From JBMNGG01 sp050949705 (GTDB taxonomy: Bacteria; Bacillota; Thermosediminibacteria; Thermosediminibacterales; Tepidanaerobacteraceae), in the NCBI GenBank assembly GCA_050949705.1, contig JBMNGG010000017.1:1-64000 (forward strand): DNA of 64,000 nucleotides, given 5' to 3'. The translations under genes were made by a program, and so were the position numbers. Below are positions 17,869 through 26,693 of this stretch, piece after piece. The notes below the pieces were generated by a model that ran no database searches, was not told the DNA's origin, and saw only the letters and a program-made list of their open reading frames with translations. Every line of letters begins with the position of its first letter. Positions within the stretch are counted from its first letter, which is position 1.

Positions 17869-18636
17869 TTACCTGGATATATATCTATGCACCTTTACAT
17901 ATGTCCGGCCTTTTTTACTTTTGCCACCTACTTCTATTATCTTTGCACGCCCCAAACGGTTTGCAGATATTACATCACCCTCTTTTACAGTTGTAGATGG
18001 GTCTTTTACAACTTTAAAATTAAGTCTGATGTTTTCACCCTTGATAAAGGGAGCCATTTTTGAGCGGGAAAGACCAAAGGCAATACCAGCAACCGCATCA
18101 AGCCTAAGGGATGCTACGGTGCTTTTCATTTCTTTATACGGTCTTTCAGGCTGCAGCAGCTCTTTTAAAGAAATCTCCTCAACATCAACAGTAGTATTTC
18201 CTACCTTTATAAGATTAAGCCCAATGTATTCCATGATTTCAGGTTTAACTATTATATCGGCACTTGATTTCCTGACTAATATATCTCCCAGCTTATCCCG
18301 ATTTATGCCTAAACCTAAAATAGAACCCAGATAGTCGCGATGGCCCGGATATTCATTGGGGTCTCTTGAAGTAATCCTCATAGCACCAAGGAATTGTTTA
18401 TAAGGCTCAAAACCTTGATTGGCCTCAGGAAAAGCAACTATTATTTTTCGTTCTGCTTCATCGTGACCACCATCAAAATAAAAGCCCATTCCAGGAAAGG
18501 TCCCGGCTACCTCCTCAGCTATTTGTTGTTCACGAGGGTCTAAAAAATTCGAAGCTCTCTTTTCCCCATTTTTTTTAGCTATCATGAATATATCCCTTAT
18601 TCGAGATTCGACATGTTTCTCATTTGTGTTGTCCAA
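17869..18636 (-). CDS. YlmH family S4-domain RNA-binding protein
   Basis: 255 residues. The C-terminal part, with LRLDAVAGIAFGLSRSKMAPFI, VKEGDVISANRLGRAKI and GRTYVKVHRY, is an S4 RNA-binding domain. The N-terminal RRM-like domain (SNFLDPREQQIAEE, GYFDGGHDEAERKI) is typical of YlmH, a protein encoded near division genes in many Firmicutes and linked to ribosome rescue. Here it stands apart from sepF/divIVA. The start is TTG at 18636 with GGTGGTGA just upstream; the ATG two codons earlier is out of frame. Confidence 0.9.
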   Translation of the reverse strand: MDNTNEKHVESRIRDIFMIAKKNGEKRASNFLDPREQQIAEEVAGTFPGMGFYFDGGHDEAERKIIVAFPEANQGFEPYKQFLGAMRITSRDPNEYPGHRDYLGSILGLGINRDKLGDILVRKSSADIIVKPEIMEYIGLNLIKVGNTTVDVEEISLKELLQPERPYKEMKSTVASLRLDAVAGIAFGLSRSKMAPFIKGENIRLNFKVVKDPSTTVKEGDVISANRLGRAKIIEVGGKSKKGRTYVKVHRYISR

Positions 18637-18896
18637 TCATTTCACCACCAAAAAAATCTTCTAAAGTTATGATATCATATCATTCCATTGAATAAAACAC
18701 TTGAGTAGAAATATGCACTAAAGATTCCTAGAAAACTCAATATATGTGACCTTATTCTACTTCTTTTGCCCCCACATGCTAAAACCATCATCTTGAAGGA
18801 AGCATACCCGTTATACTGAGCGATAGCCAAGTATCTTTTTTGTAAACACTGTTTTTAGGATTCCCATTCAAAATGCAGAAACCCGAGACCAGTAAA
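18637..18896. other. Intergenic region without a recognised gene
   Basis: I see no coding frame of note. It presumably contains the ylmH promoter on the minus strand; AT-rich sequence around 18660-18700 with a small ATGATATCAT palindrome is the likeliest site. Confidence 0.4.
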
Positions 18897-18941
18897 AAAG
18901 AGTCGGTGATGGGATATTGCTATCCGAATCAACGACTCTTT
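18897..18941 (-). terminator. Rho-independent terminator
   Basis: AAAGAGTCG and CGACTCTTT arms enclose an inner hairpin; on the minus strand six T follow. It ends the DUF362 gene transcript. Confidence 0.8.
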
Positions 18942-18960
18942 AAGGTCAAATATAAACCCT

Positions 18961-20259
18961 TTATTTTTTTGCCATCTCTTGCAAGTCAGTGTTTAATTGT
19001 GAGAAGATATACACTGGTGCACATCCTGGATAATAAGTTACTGTTTTTGCCAGTTGTATGGCTTGGCGGATGTTGTCAGCAGTGGGGAAATACTCCCAGC
19101 AGTCTCCACAGACAAAAAGATTTTTATCTCTTGCAAACTCCGCATCAAAATCCGGTAAACCTCCTGCTACAACAACCACTTCACCCTTTTCCTTTATGAA
19201 TTCAGCCATGCTTATTCCGCTGTTGGCAAATGAATCTAATGCACCTCTCACATTAGCATAACAGCCAGGACATGTTTGCTGTGCGTAAACGGTAAAACCT
19301 TTATACATGCCTAAGGGGTTGTCATTGGGGCGTTTGAAAAATTTACGTACTGAGTCAGCTGATTCACCTACTATTTCTATATTGTTAAGATCGATTTCAC
19401 CAAGGCCTTCAGTTCCTGCACAACGTATTGCAGGTATTTCCATCGGCTCAAATCCCATTATATAAGCTGATACAGCATCAGTCGCTACCATATCGTTCCC
19501 CGCAATTATCAAGTTCATTTCGATAGGTGTTCCAGCATGGGGTCCTTGTCCTTCCATACCGATAATAGCGTCGACAATAGTTAAATCTGCTTTAACGGCT
19601 CTGTACAAATCAGCAAATTTTTGCCCTAAATCAATTCTATGGGCACCTTGTTGTTGTGCACTTGGATGAACATTTGGAATTAGACCATTCCAATTCTTTA
19701 AGCTAAGTGTTACGGTTCCCGCTAAATGGACCTTCATCTTAGGTAGATTGATTATTACATCTGCATCTAATACCGGTTTGAATATTGCAGCTTTCTTGAA
19801 TACTTTAGCTTCAGGAATTTCTACTTCTACAACTTCAGTTTCATCAAAGTAAATAACCTTGTCGGCACCGCCCCGAATTGCAGCTTCCTCCATACCCGAT
19901 TCCTTAAATGCTGGTTTAGCACGTCCTACATGCATTCCTAGTGATGGATTGTCTCCAACCCATACTTCTCCGGCACTTGAGTTTTCTTTGACATATGCAA
20001 CAACGGCTTCCACCACCCTGGGATCCACCACGGCGAAACTTTCAGGTGGTGCTTGGAAAGCTAGGTTGGGTTTGATTAGAACTTTTTGGCCAGGCTTAAT
20101 TATAGCATCTAAAGAACCAATAGCTAGTTCAACAGCTTTACCAACGGCTTCTTTAATTTTGGTAATATCTCCATCTTTTCGTACAAATTTACCTGCTATA
20201 AATTCTGCATTTCCTTCGGGAACGGCACATTTTGCGATAGCAACTCTGGGTTTACTCAT
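18961..20259 (-). CDS. DUF362 domain protein
   Basis: 432 residues, cytoplasmic by sequence. Typical DUF362 segments are KVLIKPNLAF, VWVGDNPS, DVIINLPKMKVHLAGTVTLSLKNWNG and GMEGQGPHAGTP. The C-terminal 120 residues add cysteine pairs CPGC, CGDC and a late PGC, which could bind an iron-sulfur cluster or zinc; many DUF362 proteins carry ferredoxin-like ends, but here the spacing is not a 4Fe-4S ferredoxin motif. The function of the family is unknown. The gene is monocistronic between two terminators, with GGAGTGA before the ATG. Confidence 0.85.
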   Translation of the reverse strand: MSKPRVAIAKCAVPEGNAEFIAGKFVRKDGDITKIKEAVGKAVELAIGSLDAIIKPGQKVLIKPNLAFQAPPESFAVVDPRVVEAVVAYVKENSSAGEVWVGDNPSLGMHVGRAKPAFKESGMEEAAIRGGADKVIYFDETEVVEVEIPEAKVFKKAAIFKPVLDADVIINLPKMKVHLAGTVTLSLKNWNGLIPNVHPSAQQQGAHRIDLGQKFADLYRAVKADLTIVDAIIGMEGQGPHAGTPIEMNLIIAGNDMVATDAVSAYIMGFEPMEIPAIRCAGTEGLGEIDLNNIEIVGESADSVRKFFKRPNDNPLGMYKGFTVYAQQTCPGCYANVRGALDSFANSGISMAEFIKEKGEVVVVAGGLPDFDAEFARDKNLFVCGDCWEYFPTADNIRQAIQLAKTVTYYPGCAPVYIFSQLNTDLQEMAKK

Positions 20260-20459
20260 TTATGTATCACTCCTTCTTATTATTTTACTTGCTTGTATCA
20301 TTATATTAATAATACAGCAAGATTTATGCCGCTTTTCTTGTCCCTACATAAATGCTAGTGAATATATAATTTAATTATCTAACTATTTTGAAGTATGTCT
20401 CTTTTCGATTATATACTAACTATTCTATTTTTTCAATGCCCTAAAAGGAATAAAATGCA

Positions 20460-20485
20460 AGAGCCCAACTCTAAAGTCGGGCTCT
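20460..20485 (-). terminator. Rho-independent terminator of the homocitrate/aconitase/IDH operon
   Basis: AGAGCCC and GGGCTCT arms with additional ACT/AGT pairing below a four-base loop. It follows the isocitrate dehydrogenase gene, and also carries an A/T run on both sides. Confidence 0.7.
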
Positions 20486-20497
20486 AAAAAACATATT

Positions 20498-21499
20498 TTA
20501 ATTATTTATACGATGACACAGCTCTTGAGTCATTTCATAAGTAGTGGCATTACCACCTAAGTCAGGTGTAAGATTTTTACCTTCTTTTAATAGATCAAAA
20601 ACCGCTTTCTTGATTGAGTCTGAGGCTTCATTTTCACCCAAATGCTTTAGCATTTCAGTTGCGGAAAGAATTAACGCCAAGGGATTAGCTATATTTTTGC
20701 CTGCAATATCAGGAGCACTCCCATGAACTGCCTCAAAAATTATGCAATCTTTTCCCACATTCATGCCAGGTATAACACCAAGACCCCCTACAAGACCTGC
20801 ACATAAATCTGAAATAATATCACCATACAAATTTTCAGTAACAATAACATCGAATTTTGACGGCTGTTGTACAAGTTTCATACAAGCATTGTCTACTATC
20901 AATTCCTCATATTTTATATCACTATATTTGCCGGCTACTTCACGAACTTCCTGCAAAAACAAGCCATCAGATTTTTTCATTATATTTGCTTTGTGGATAG
21001 CAGTAACTTTTTTCCGATCGTTGTTTTTTGCATATTCAAAGGCTTTTTCTGCAATTCTACGACTGGCAGACCGGGTTATTACTTTTATTGCTTCCACTCT
21101 GTCTTCATTTATTACATTTTCTATCCCTGCATAAAGATCTTCCGTGTTCTCCCTGAATATCACCATATCTATATCTTCAAAAAGTGTTTTTACGCCAGGT
21201 AAGGTTTTTATAGGTCTTATATTTGCATACAAATCAAGAGTCTGCCGAAGAGTAACATTGATACTTTTAAAACCTTTACCAATTTGTGTCGTTACAGGTC
21301 CTTTCAAGGCAATTCCATTAGTCTTTATACTATCAACAACATGCTCTGGTAGAGGTTCTCCATATTTTTCAAGAGCAGTGTTTCCAACTTGATGCTCATC
21401 CCACTTAACCGCTACTCCTGCCGCATCTATAACAGATTTTACTGCATCAGTTATTTCGGGGCCTATTCCATCTCCGGGAATTAAAGTTATATTATACAT
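20498..21499 (-). CDS. NAD-type isocitrate dehydrogenase (or homoisocitrate dehydrogenase)
   Basis: 333 residues of the isocitrate/isopropylmalate dehydrogenase family, near the 330-360 usual length. LIPGDGIGPEI opens the protein; SINVTLRQTLDLYANIRP holds the substrate loop, and NLYGDIISDLCAGLVGG is the family signature around the metal-binding Asp. The S-x-N before the TLR matches isocitrate-specific enzymes more than known homoisocitrate or isopropylmalate enzymes. EAVHGSAPDIAGKNIANP binds the cofactor; the NAD-type pattern is suggested rather than proven. The ATG lies 4 bases after the aconitase stop. Confidence 0.85.
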   Translation of the reverse strand: MYNITLIPGDGIGPEITDAVKSVIDAAGVAVKWDEHQVGNTALEKYGEPLPEHVVDSIKTNGIALKGPVTTQIGKGFKSINVTLRQTLDLYANIRPIKTLPGVKTLFEDIDMVIFRENTEDLYAGIENVINEDRVEAIKVITRSASRRIAEKAFEYAKNNDRKKVTAIHKANIMKKSDGLFLQEVREVAGKYSDIKYEELIVDNACMKLVQQPSKFDVIVTENLYGDIISDLCAGLVGGLGVIPGMNVGKDCIIFEAVHGSAPDIAGKNIANPLALILSATEMLKHLGENEASDSIKKAVFDLLKEGKNLTPDLGGNATTYEMTQELCHRINN

Positions 21500-21503
21500 A
21501 GCT

Positions 21504-23429
21504 TCAACCCCTCCCGCTTTTTATATAATTTATATATCCGCCACAGAGCAGTATTTTTTGTTCACGGTCTGTTATATCTAAACGCAGTTTAATTGTTTTA
21601 TTTGAATTCTTATTTACTGCATTTATAATGCTATTACTCTTTATTTGGCTTACTATATCACTTATAACAATTTCATCAAAAGGATCAATTTCTGTATAAT
21701 CTTCACTATCTACAAAAACCAAGGGAATAATCCCGCTATTTATAAGATTTGCCTTATGTATCCGAGCAAAAGATTTTGCTAAAACTGCTTTTATCCCTAG
21801 ATATAACGGTGCTAAAGCCGCATGTTCCCGACTGGAGCCCTGGCCGTAATTTTCTCCAGCTACAATAAAACCGCCCTTGTTTTTTCGGCAATTTTCTGCA
21901 AAACTCGGATCAACTCCGGAAAAACAATAATCAGAAAGATATGGTATGTTAGACCTAAAAGGAAGCAGTTTGGCACCTGAAGGCATAATATGATCAGTGG
22001 TAATATTATCTCCCACTTTTAATATTACCTTTTTGGCAATAGTACCCTCCGGTGGGTTGTTTAATGGGAATGGTTTTATATTAGGACCTTTAACCACTTC
22101 TTTAACTTTATTGTCTTCAGGTTTTAATATCATATTGTCATTAATATAAGGAATTTCCTCAACGGGTTTAAAAATATCTAAGTCTAACATCCCAGGATCC
22201 GTTATCTTGCCATATATCGCTGACAAAGCAGCAGTTTCAGGGCTCACCAGGTAGACCATAGCTGACTTAGTTCCACTTCGCCCTTCAAAATTTCGATTGA
22301 ATGTGCGAAGAGATATGCCGTCAGTCTCTGGTGCCTGACCCATACCTATGCAAGGTCCACAGCCACACTCTAAAATCCTGGCACCACAGTCAATCAAATC
22401 CTTTAAAGCTCCGGTCATGGATAATTTAGTTAACACCTGTTTGGAACCAGGCGAGACAACCAGGCTTACATTTGGATGAACCTTTTTTCCTTTTAATATC
22501 CTAGCAGCCATTACTAAATCTTTATAAGAAGAATTTGTACAGCTACCTATAGCTACCTGAGTAATCTCTTGACCTTCTAATTCTTTTACAGGCTTTACAT
22601 TATCAGGGCTGTGAGGACATGCCGCCATAGGAACCACTTCTGATAAATCGATAATAATTGTCTCATCATATACTGCATCTTCATCAGCTTTTAGCTCTAC
22701 ATAATCTTCTTCTCGCCCTTGAAGAGTTAAAAACTCACGGGTTTTCTCATCGGAAGGGAAGATAGAAGTAGTAGCTCCCAATTCCGCACCCATATTTGTT
22801 ATAGTAGCTCTCTCCGGAACTGAAAGGTGTTTAACCCCTTCCCCGGAATACTCGAAGATTTTGCCTACACCGCCTTTTACAGTTAGCTTTCCTAGGATAT
22901 GCAATATCACATCTTTTGCCGTTGCAGGAGGATTAAGCTTTCCTTTCAAAACTATATTACATATTTTTGGCATAGTCATGGAATATTTACCACTAGCCAT
23001 TGCAACTGCTACATCAAGACCACCGGCACCTATGGCAAGGCTTCCTATGCCACCTGCAGTTGGTGTATGACTGTCAGAACCCACAAGAGTCCAACCCGGT
23101 TTTGCAAAACGCTCCAACTGCACTTGATGGCATATACCATTACCTGGTCTTGAAAAATGTATCCCGTATTTACCTGCTACAGTTTTTATATAAAGATGGT
23201 CATCAGCATTTTCAAAGCCTGTTTGCAGCATATTGTGGTCAACATACGCTACAGAAAGCTTCGTTTTTATCTTATCAACATCCATAGCCTCCAACTGGAG
23301 ATAAACCATAGTTCCAGTGGAATCTTGTGTCAGGGTAGAATCTATCGTTAGTTCAATCTGGTTTCCACTTTGCATCAAGCCTGACACAAGATGATCTTTT
23401 ATAATTTTTTGTGTTAAATTTAATCCCAA
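21504..23429 (-). CDS. Aconitate hydratase (single-chain, about 640 residues)
   Basis: 641 residues, the length of the short aconitases common in Clostridia. SDSHTPTAGGIGSLAIGAGG, IGSCTNSSYKDL (first cluster Cys), GCGPCIGMGQAP (the other two cluster cysteines) and GENYGQGSSREHAALAP in the swivel domain are all present. It isomerises citrate to isocitrate via a 4Fe-4S cluster, and a homoaconitase activity cannot be excluded given the upstream synthase. The start is TTG at 23429 with AGGGGG 8 bases before it. It is the middle gene of a three-gene operon. Confidence 0.9.
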   Translation of the reverse strand: MGLNLTQKIIKDHLVSGLMQSGNQIELTIDSTLTQDSTGTMVYLQLEAMDVDKIKTKLSVAYVDHNMLQTGFENADDHLYIKTVAGKYGIHFSRPGNGICHQVQLERFAKPGWTLVGSDSHTPTAGGIGSLAIGAGGLDVAVAMASGKYSMTMPKICNIVLKGKLNPPATAKDVILHILGKLTVKGGVGKIFEYSGEGVKHLSVPERATITNMGAELGATTSIFPSDEKTREFLTLQGREEDYVELKADEDAVYDETIIIDLSEVVPMAACPHSPDNVKPVKELEGQEITQVAIGSCTNSSYKDLVMAARILKGKKVHPNVSLVVSPGSKQVLTKLSMTGALKDLIDCGARILECGCGPCIGMGQAPETDGISLRTFNRNFEGRSGTKSAMVYLVSPETAALSAIYGKITDPGMLDLDIFKPVEEIPYINDNMILKPEDNKVKEVVKGPNIKPFPLNNPPEGTIAKKVILKVGDNITTDHIMPSGAKLLPFRSNIPYLSDYCFSGVDPSFAENCRKNKGGFIVAGENYGQGSSREHAALAPLYLGIKAVLAKSFARIHKANLINSGIIPLVFVDSEDYTEIDPFDEIVISDIVSQIKSNSIINAVNKNSNKTIKLRLDITDREQKILLCGGYINYIKSGRG

Positions 23430-23445
23430 TGGAAGTGCCCCCTAT

Positions 23446-24597
23446 TTATATAGCATGCTTTATATCTTTATTAACAAGTTCATAGTAAAGGTTTAAAAGT
23501 TCAAGATCTTTCAATGGCCGCTTCAATTCTATTGAAGTCTTTCTTACATCTGCTAATATTTCTTTTACTATATCATCATCAACATTTATATTGTACTCTG
23601 CTAGTTTCTTTTTAATGCCGGCAGTTCCGGAGTGTTTACCTATTACAAAATGTCTGGACAAACCTACATCTTCAGGATCAAAAACCTCATATGTCCTTGG
23701 ATTTTTCAGGGTACCATCTGCGTGGATTCCAGATTCGTGGGTAAACACTGCTGTACCTACGATAGCTTTCCATGATGGCAATTTTCTATTTGAAGCATTA
23801 GATACATACTCACAAAGTTCCCTGAGTTTCTTTGTTTGTTGGTCCATATCACAATTCAGCAGGTATTTTAGAGACATCACTACTTCCTCTAAGGCTGCAT
23901 TTCCTGCCCTCTCACCTAAACCATTTACAGTCACACCTACATGAGTAGCCCCTGCATTTACACCTGCAATTGCATTAGCAGTAGCCATACCAAAGTCGTT
24001 ATGTGTGTGCATTTCTATATCAATATCTACTGATTCTCTTATTTTACTAATTCTTTTATGAATTTCCATTGGAGTCATTATTCCTACTGTGTCACAATAT
24101 CTTATCCGGTCTGCTCCGGCATTCTTAGCTTCTTTGATAAACTGCATTAAAAACTCCTCATCACTACGGCTGGCATCTTCAGCGTTGGCTGAAACATATA
24201 CACCTTCTTTTTTGGCAAATTCCACTGCTTTTACTATTCTCTCTAATACTTCTTCCCTTGTGGAATTTAGTTTGTCTTTAATATGCATGTCTGAAGTTGC
24301 TATGGAGATTGCTACCGCACCAACTCCACAGCGCAGGGACTCCTCTATATCTTTTATAACTGCCCTGTTCCATGCCATGATACGGGCTTTTAAACCCATC
24401 TTAGCTATTATAGAGATAGTCTCTTTTTCGTCTCCACCCATAACAGGTATTCCTGCTTCGATCTCGTCTACACCAATTTCATCTAACATCCTTGCTATCT
24501 GTATTTTTTCTCGATTTGCAAAAACCACTCCAGCGGTTTGTTCTCCATCTCTCAAAGTAGTATCAACTAAATATACTTTTTTGTTATTTATCGTCAT
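23446..24597 (-). CDS. nifV: NifV-like homocitrate synthase
   Basis: 383 residues of the HMGL-like/DRE-TIM family, close to NifV length. LVDTTLRDGEQTAGVVF is the homocitrate-synthase type of catalytic loop, HTHNDFGMATANAIAG holds the metal-binding His pair, and NGLGERAGNAALEEV is the family signature. HESGIHADG and FVIGKHSGTAGIKKKL follow. The LeuA C-terminal regulatory domain is absent. The ATG at 24597 is preferred because GGAGG lies 7 bases upstream; the frame to 24645 runs into the operator. No nitrogenase gene is nearby, and aconitase and isocitrate dehydrogenase follow, so it may supply either citrate-like or homocitrate-like tricarboxylates. Confidence 0.85.
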   Translation of the reverse strand: MTINNKKVYLVDTTLRDGEQTAGVVFANREKIQIARMLDEIGVDEIEAGIPVMGGDEKETISIIAKMGLKARIMAWNRAVIKDIEESLRCGVGAVAISIATSDMHIKDKLNSTREEVLERIVKAVEFAKKEGVYVSANAEDASRSDEEFLMQFIKEAKNAGADRIRYCDTVGIMTPMEIHKRISKIRESVDIDIEMHTHNDFGMATANAIAGVNAGATHVGVTVNGLGERAGNAALEEVVMSLKYLLNCDMDQQTKKLRELCEYVSNASNRKLPSWKAIVGTAVFTHESGIHADGTLKNPRTYEVFDPEDVGLSRHFVIGKHSGTAGIKKKLAEYNINVDDDIVKEILADVRKTSIELKRPLKDLELLNLYYELVNKDIKHAI

Positions 24598-24621
24598 AAG
24601 ACTACCTCCTCTTGCACTTTC

Positions 24622-24643
24622 GTATAATTGTATACAATTATAC
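24622..24643. promoter_or_regulatory. Perfect 22-bp palindromic operator, GntR-like
   Basis: GTATAATTGTA is followed directly by its exact reverse complement. The core TTGTATACAA resembles sites of GntR/FadR-type repressors. It overlaps the -10 box of the operon promoter and the start of the transcript, as expected for repression. The cognate regulator is not in this window. Confidence 0.75.
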
Positions 24644-24664
24644 ATGTAAAATATTATTTGTCAA
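24637..24664 (-). promoter_or_regulatory. Sigma-A promoter of the homocitrate synthase-aconitase-IDH operon
   Basis: On the minus strand TTGACA (24664-24659) and TATAAT (24642-24637) are both perfect consensus boxes separated by 16 bases. The nifV-like start codon lies about 40 bases downstream of the -10 box. Confidence 0.8.
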
Positions 24665-24719
24665 GAAGTTTTTTAAAACTTATAAAAGTTATTTCAGAAG
24701 GTAGTTTAGTTTAAATAGC

Positions 24720-25586
24720 TTAATACTGACTTAATGCTTCTTTTAATTCTGCTTCCTTTTCTTTATCTTCTAGTATCTTGTCAATAGTGACAAATTCAAA
24801 TCCTTCCTTTTGTAAAACATCTATTATTTCGGGCAAAGCTTCCACTGAACCGCTCAAATCCTCACCTTCACCCCCCGCCGAGTGCTGAAGTATAATGGAG
24901 CCATTAATCACATTTTCAAGAATATTAGTTTTTACCTCTTCCGCAGAGAGACCTTTCCAATCAAGAGAATCCACATTCCAGGAAATTATCTTGTAACCCA
25001 TATCTGCTATGAATTCCACTCTTTCAGGATCCATAGAACCATATGGGGACCTAAACAACTTTATTCGGTCCTTACGATCCTTACAATATGAATCTAACAA
25101 CTCCTCAGTTTTGAGTACTTCCTCTTTTACCTTTTCCAAAGAAAGTTTCATTATATCCGGATGGCTCCAAGTATGATTTCCTACGAGATGAGATTCATCA
25201 ACAATTCTTTTCATTACTTTAGGATAGCCTTCCGCTCTTTTACCGATGATAAAAAAGGTGGCTTTCACTTTTTTGTCTTTTAATACATCGAGAAATTGAG
25301 GTGTAAAAACGTCATCAGGTCCATCATCAAAAGTCAATGCAACCTTTTTTTCGTCACTTGCTCCACTAGCTACAAAAATGTCGGGATACATAGAAATCAA
25401 ATCTACTATTTCTCTTTTTGGAAAACCTCTAGTTTTCCTTTCAGGACCTCCTGCAAGATCCATTTCATCAGGCATAGCTCCTAGAAAAGGAACATTAAAA
25501 GGCTTTTTAGAAATACCGCCCCTGAATGTGGTAAAAGCAATAAATAGTCCAATTACCGCTAAACCTATAACCCAATATTTTTTCAT
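24720..25586 (-). CDS. Polysaccharide deacetylase (NodB domain), membrane anchored
   Basis: 288 residues. Residues 5-20 form an N-terminal membrane anchor. From about 82, KKVALTFDDGPDD is NodB motif 1 with the metal and base aspartates, HLVGNHTWSHPD is motif 2 with two metal-binding His, FRSPYGSMD is motif 3, and SLDWKG and IILQHSAGG are motifs 4 and 5. It should deacetylate a cell-wall or spore glycan on the outer face of the membrane. GAGGTG precedes the ATG. The gene stands alone. PdaA-like sporulation roles are possible but not specific. Confidence 0.88.
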   Translation of the reverse strand: MKKYWVIGLAVIGLFIAFTTFRGGISKKPFNVPFLGAMPDEMDLAGGPERKTRGFPKREIVDLISMYPDIFVASGASDEKKVALTFDDGPDDVFTPQFLDVLKDKKVKATFFIIGKRAEGYPKVMKRIVDESHLVGNHTWSHPDIMKLSLEKVKEEVLKTEELLDSYCKDRKDRIKLFRSPYGSMDPERVEFIADMGYKIISWNVDSLDWKGLSAEEVKTNILENVINGSIILQHSAGGEGEDLSGSVEALPEIIDVLQKEGFEFVTIDKILEDKEKEAELKEALSQY

Positions 25587-25674
25587 TTACTATTCACCTC
25601 AAGATTAATTTCCTCCACTCTGGCAGGATTTATTCAAGTCTTTAAAAATGAAGTAATAAAGCTATAAATAGAAA

Positions 25675-25699
25675 AAAGCCTTTCCCAAAGAAAGGCTTT
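25675..25699 (-). terminator. Rho-independent terminator
   Basis: AAAGCCTTT and AAAGGCTTT arms with a seven-base loop; six T follow on the minus strand. It ends the acetamidase/formamidase gene. Confidence 0.8.
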
Positions 25700-25710
25700 A
25701 GCAAATATGT

Positions 25711-26607
25711 CTATAATATGTTATAACTTTCTAGGATTTTATTTGGCATGGCAAAACGAGCGGTTTTCTCAGGATCTACTACCTGAGAAATTTCTAAATT
25801 TCCTACTGCACTCATTAAAGTGGCTATCTCTTCTATGGTCATGGAGGTATGTTGTTTCAATAAATTTGCCATATCTTCAGTAGCAATAGTTGCAGCTTTG
25901 TCTAGGCTTATAGCCGATGCTATAGTCGCTGTTACATCATTGGTTTTTACAATGGGATTTGTAATGTCCATATTTTTTACTAGTTCCAATTTAACAGTTA
26001 CCGAGCCGCACACTTCCACTCCTGATACGCCGATTTCCCCATCCCCCATGGCGGCATGTAAATCACCTAATCCAAACAGTGCCCCGTCCACAAATACAGG
26101 CAGGTATAGCACCGAGCCTTCTTTGATTAGTTTTGTGTCCATGTTTCCTCCATGGGATCCAGGTGTTCCGCAGTTTATGCTGCCTTCTTTAGGCGCAACT
26201 CCTATTACGCCAATCATTGTGTTGATGGGGAAGGAGATATGTTCATTAAAAATAACTTGTCCATCTTTAATATCAAGGACTCTGGAGTAAAGGCTTTCCA
26301 TTAAATGCCCCAACACTCCTAAGTCTTTTCCCGTTGCCACAACACCCTTATCGCCTATTTGTATTTTCTCAATGGTTACTTTCAGAGCATCTCCAGCTTG
26401 AGCACCTTCTACGTAAATTGGACCTGTTGCGGGGTTTATCCTGTTCCAGTCGAGAGATTCCATTTTGTCTTCATTTGTCATGATTTGGTTTGCGAAGCAG
26501 TCCATGGTTTCGATTTCTACTTCATCCCCTGGTTCAACATGAAGAATGGGTTTAATATCTTTTGAAAAGCTAAACATATAGTTATCACTTGAAACCTTAA
26601 AAGTCAT
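25711..26607 (-). CDS. Acetamidase/formamidase family protein
   Basis: 298 residues, the usual length of the FmdA/AmdA group. NPATGPIYVEGAQAGDALKVTIE, GSINCGTPGSHGGNMDTK and LFGLGDLHAAMGDGEI are the conserved metal-binding and active-site regions. The family hydrolyses formamide or short amides to ammonia and an acid in the cytoplasm, but many members have unknown substrates. GGGGGTGA lies before the ATG. No amide transporter is adjacent. Confidence 0.88.
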   Translation of the reverse strand: MTFKVSSDNYMFSFSKDIKPILHVEPGDEVEIETMDCFANQIMTNEDKMESLDWNRINPATGPIYVEGAQAGDALKVTIEKIQIGDKGVVATGKDLGVLGHLMESLYSRVLDIKDGQVIFNEHISFPINTMIGVIGVAPKEGSINCGTPGSHGGNMDTKLIKEGSVLYLPVFVDGALFGLGDLHAAMGDGEIGVSGVEVCGSVTVKLELVKNMDITNPIVKTNDVTATIASAISLDKAATIATEDMANLLKQHTSMTIEEIATLMSAVGNLEISQVVDPEKTARFAMPNKILESYNIL

Positions 26608-26693
26608 TTAACATTTCACCCCCTAGCTTGAGAATTATTGTCTTGTCACTATTATACCTTTTTTTCTGTTCTTTGGAAATTAATGTACATTTT

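Noticed and set aside
18961..20259. DUF362 gene as a 4Fe-4S ferredoxin fusion
   Set aside because: The cysteines are not spaced CxxCxxCxxxC, so no ferredoxin domain is claimed.
23446..24597. Call as Re-citrate synthase
   Set aside because: From memory, Re-citrate synthases have a different catalytic loop from DTTLRDGEQTAG; kept only as a functional alternative in the findings.
24597..24645. N-terminal extension of the NifV-like synthase
   Set aside because: It would translate the palindromic operator; the ATG at 24597 has a strong ribosome binding site.
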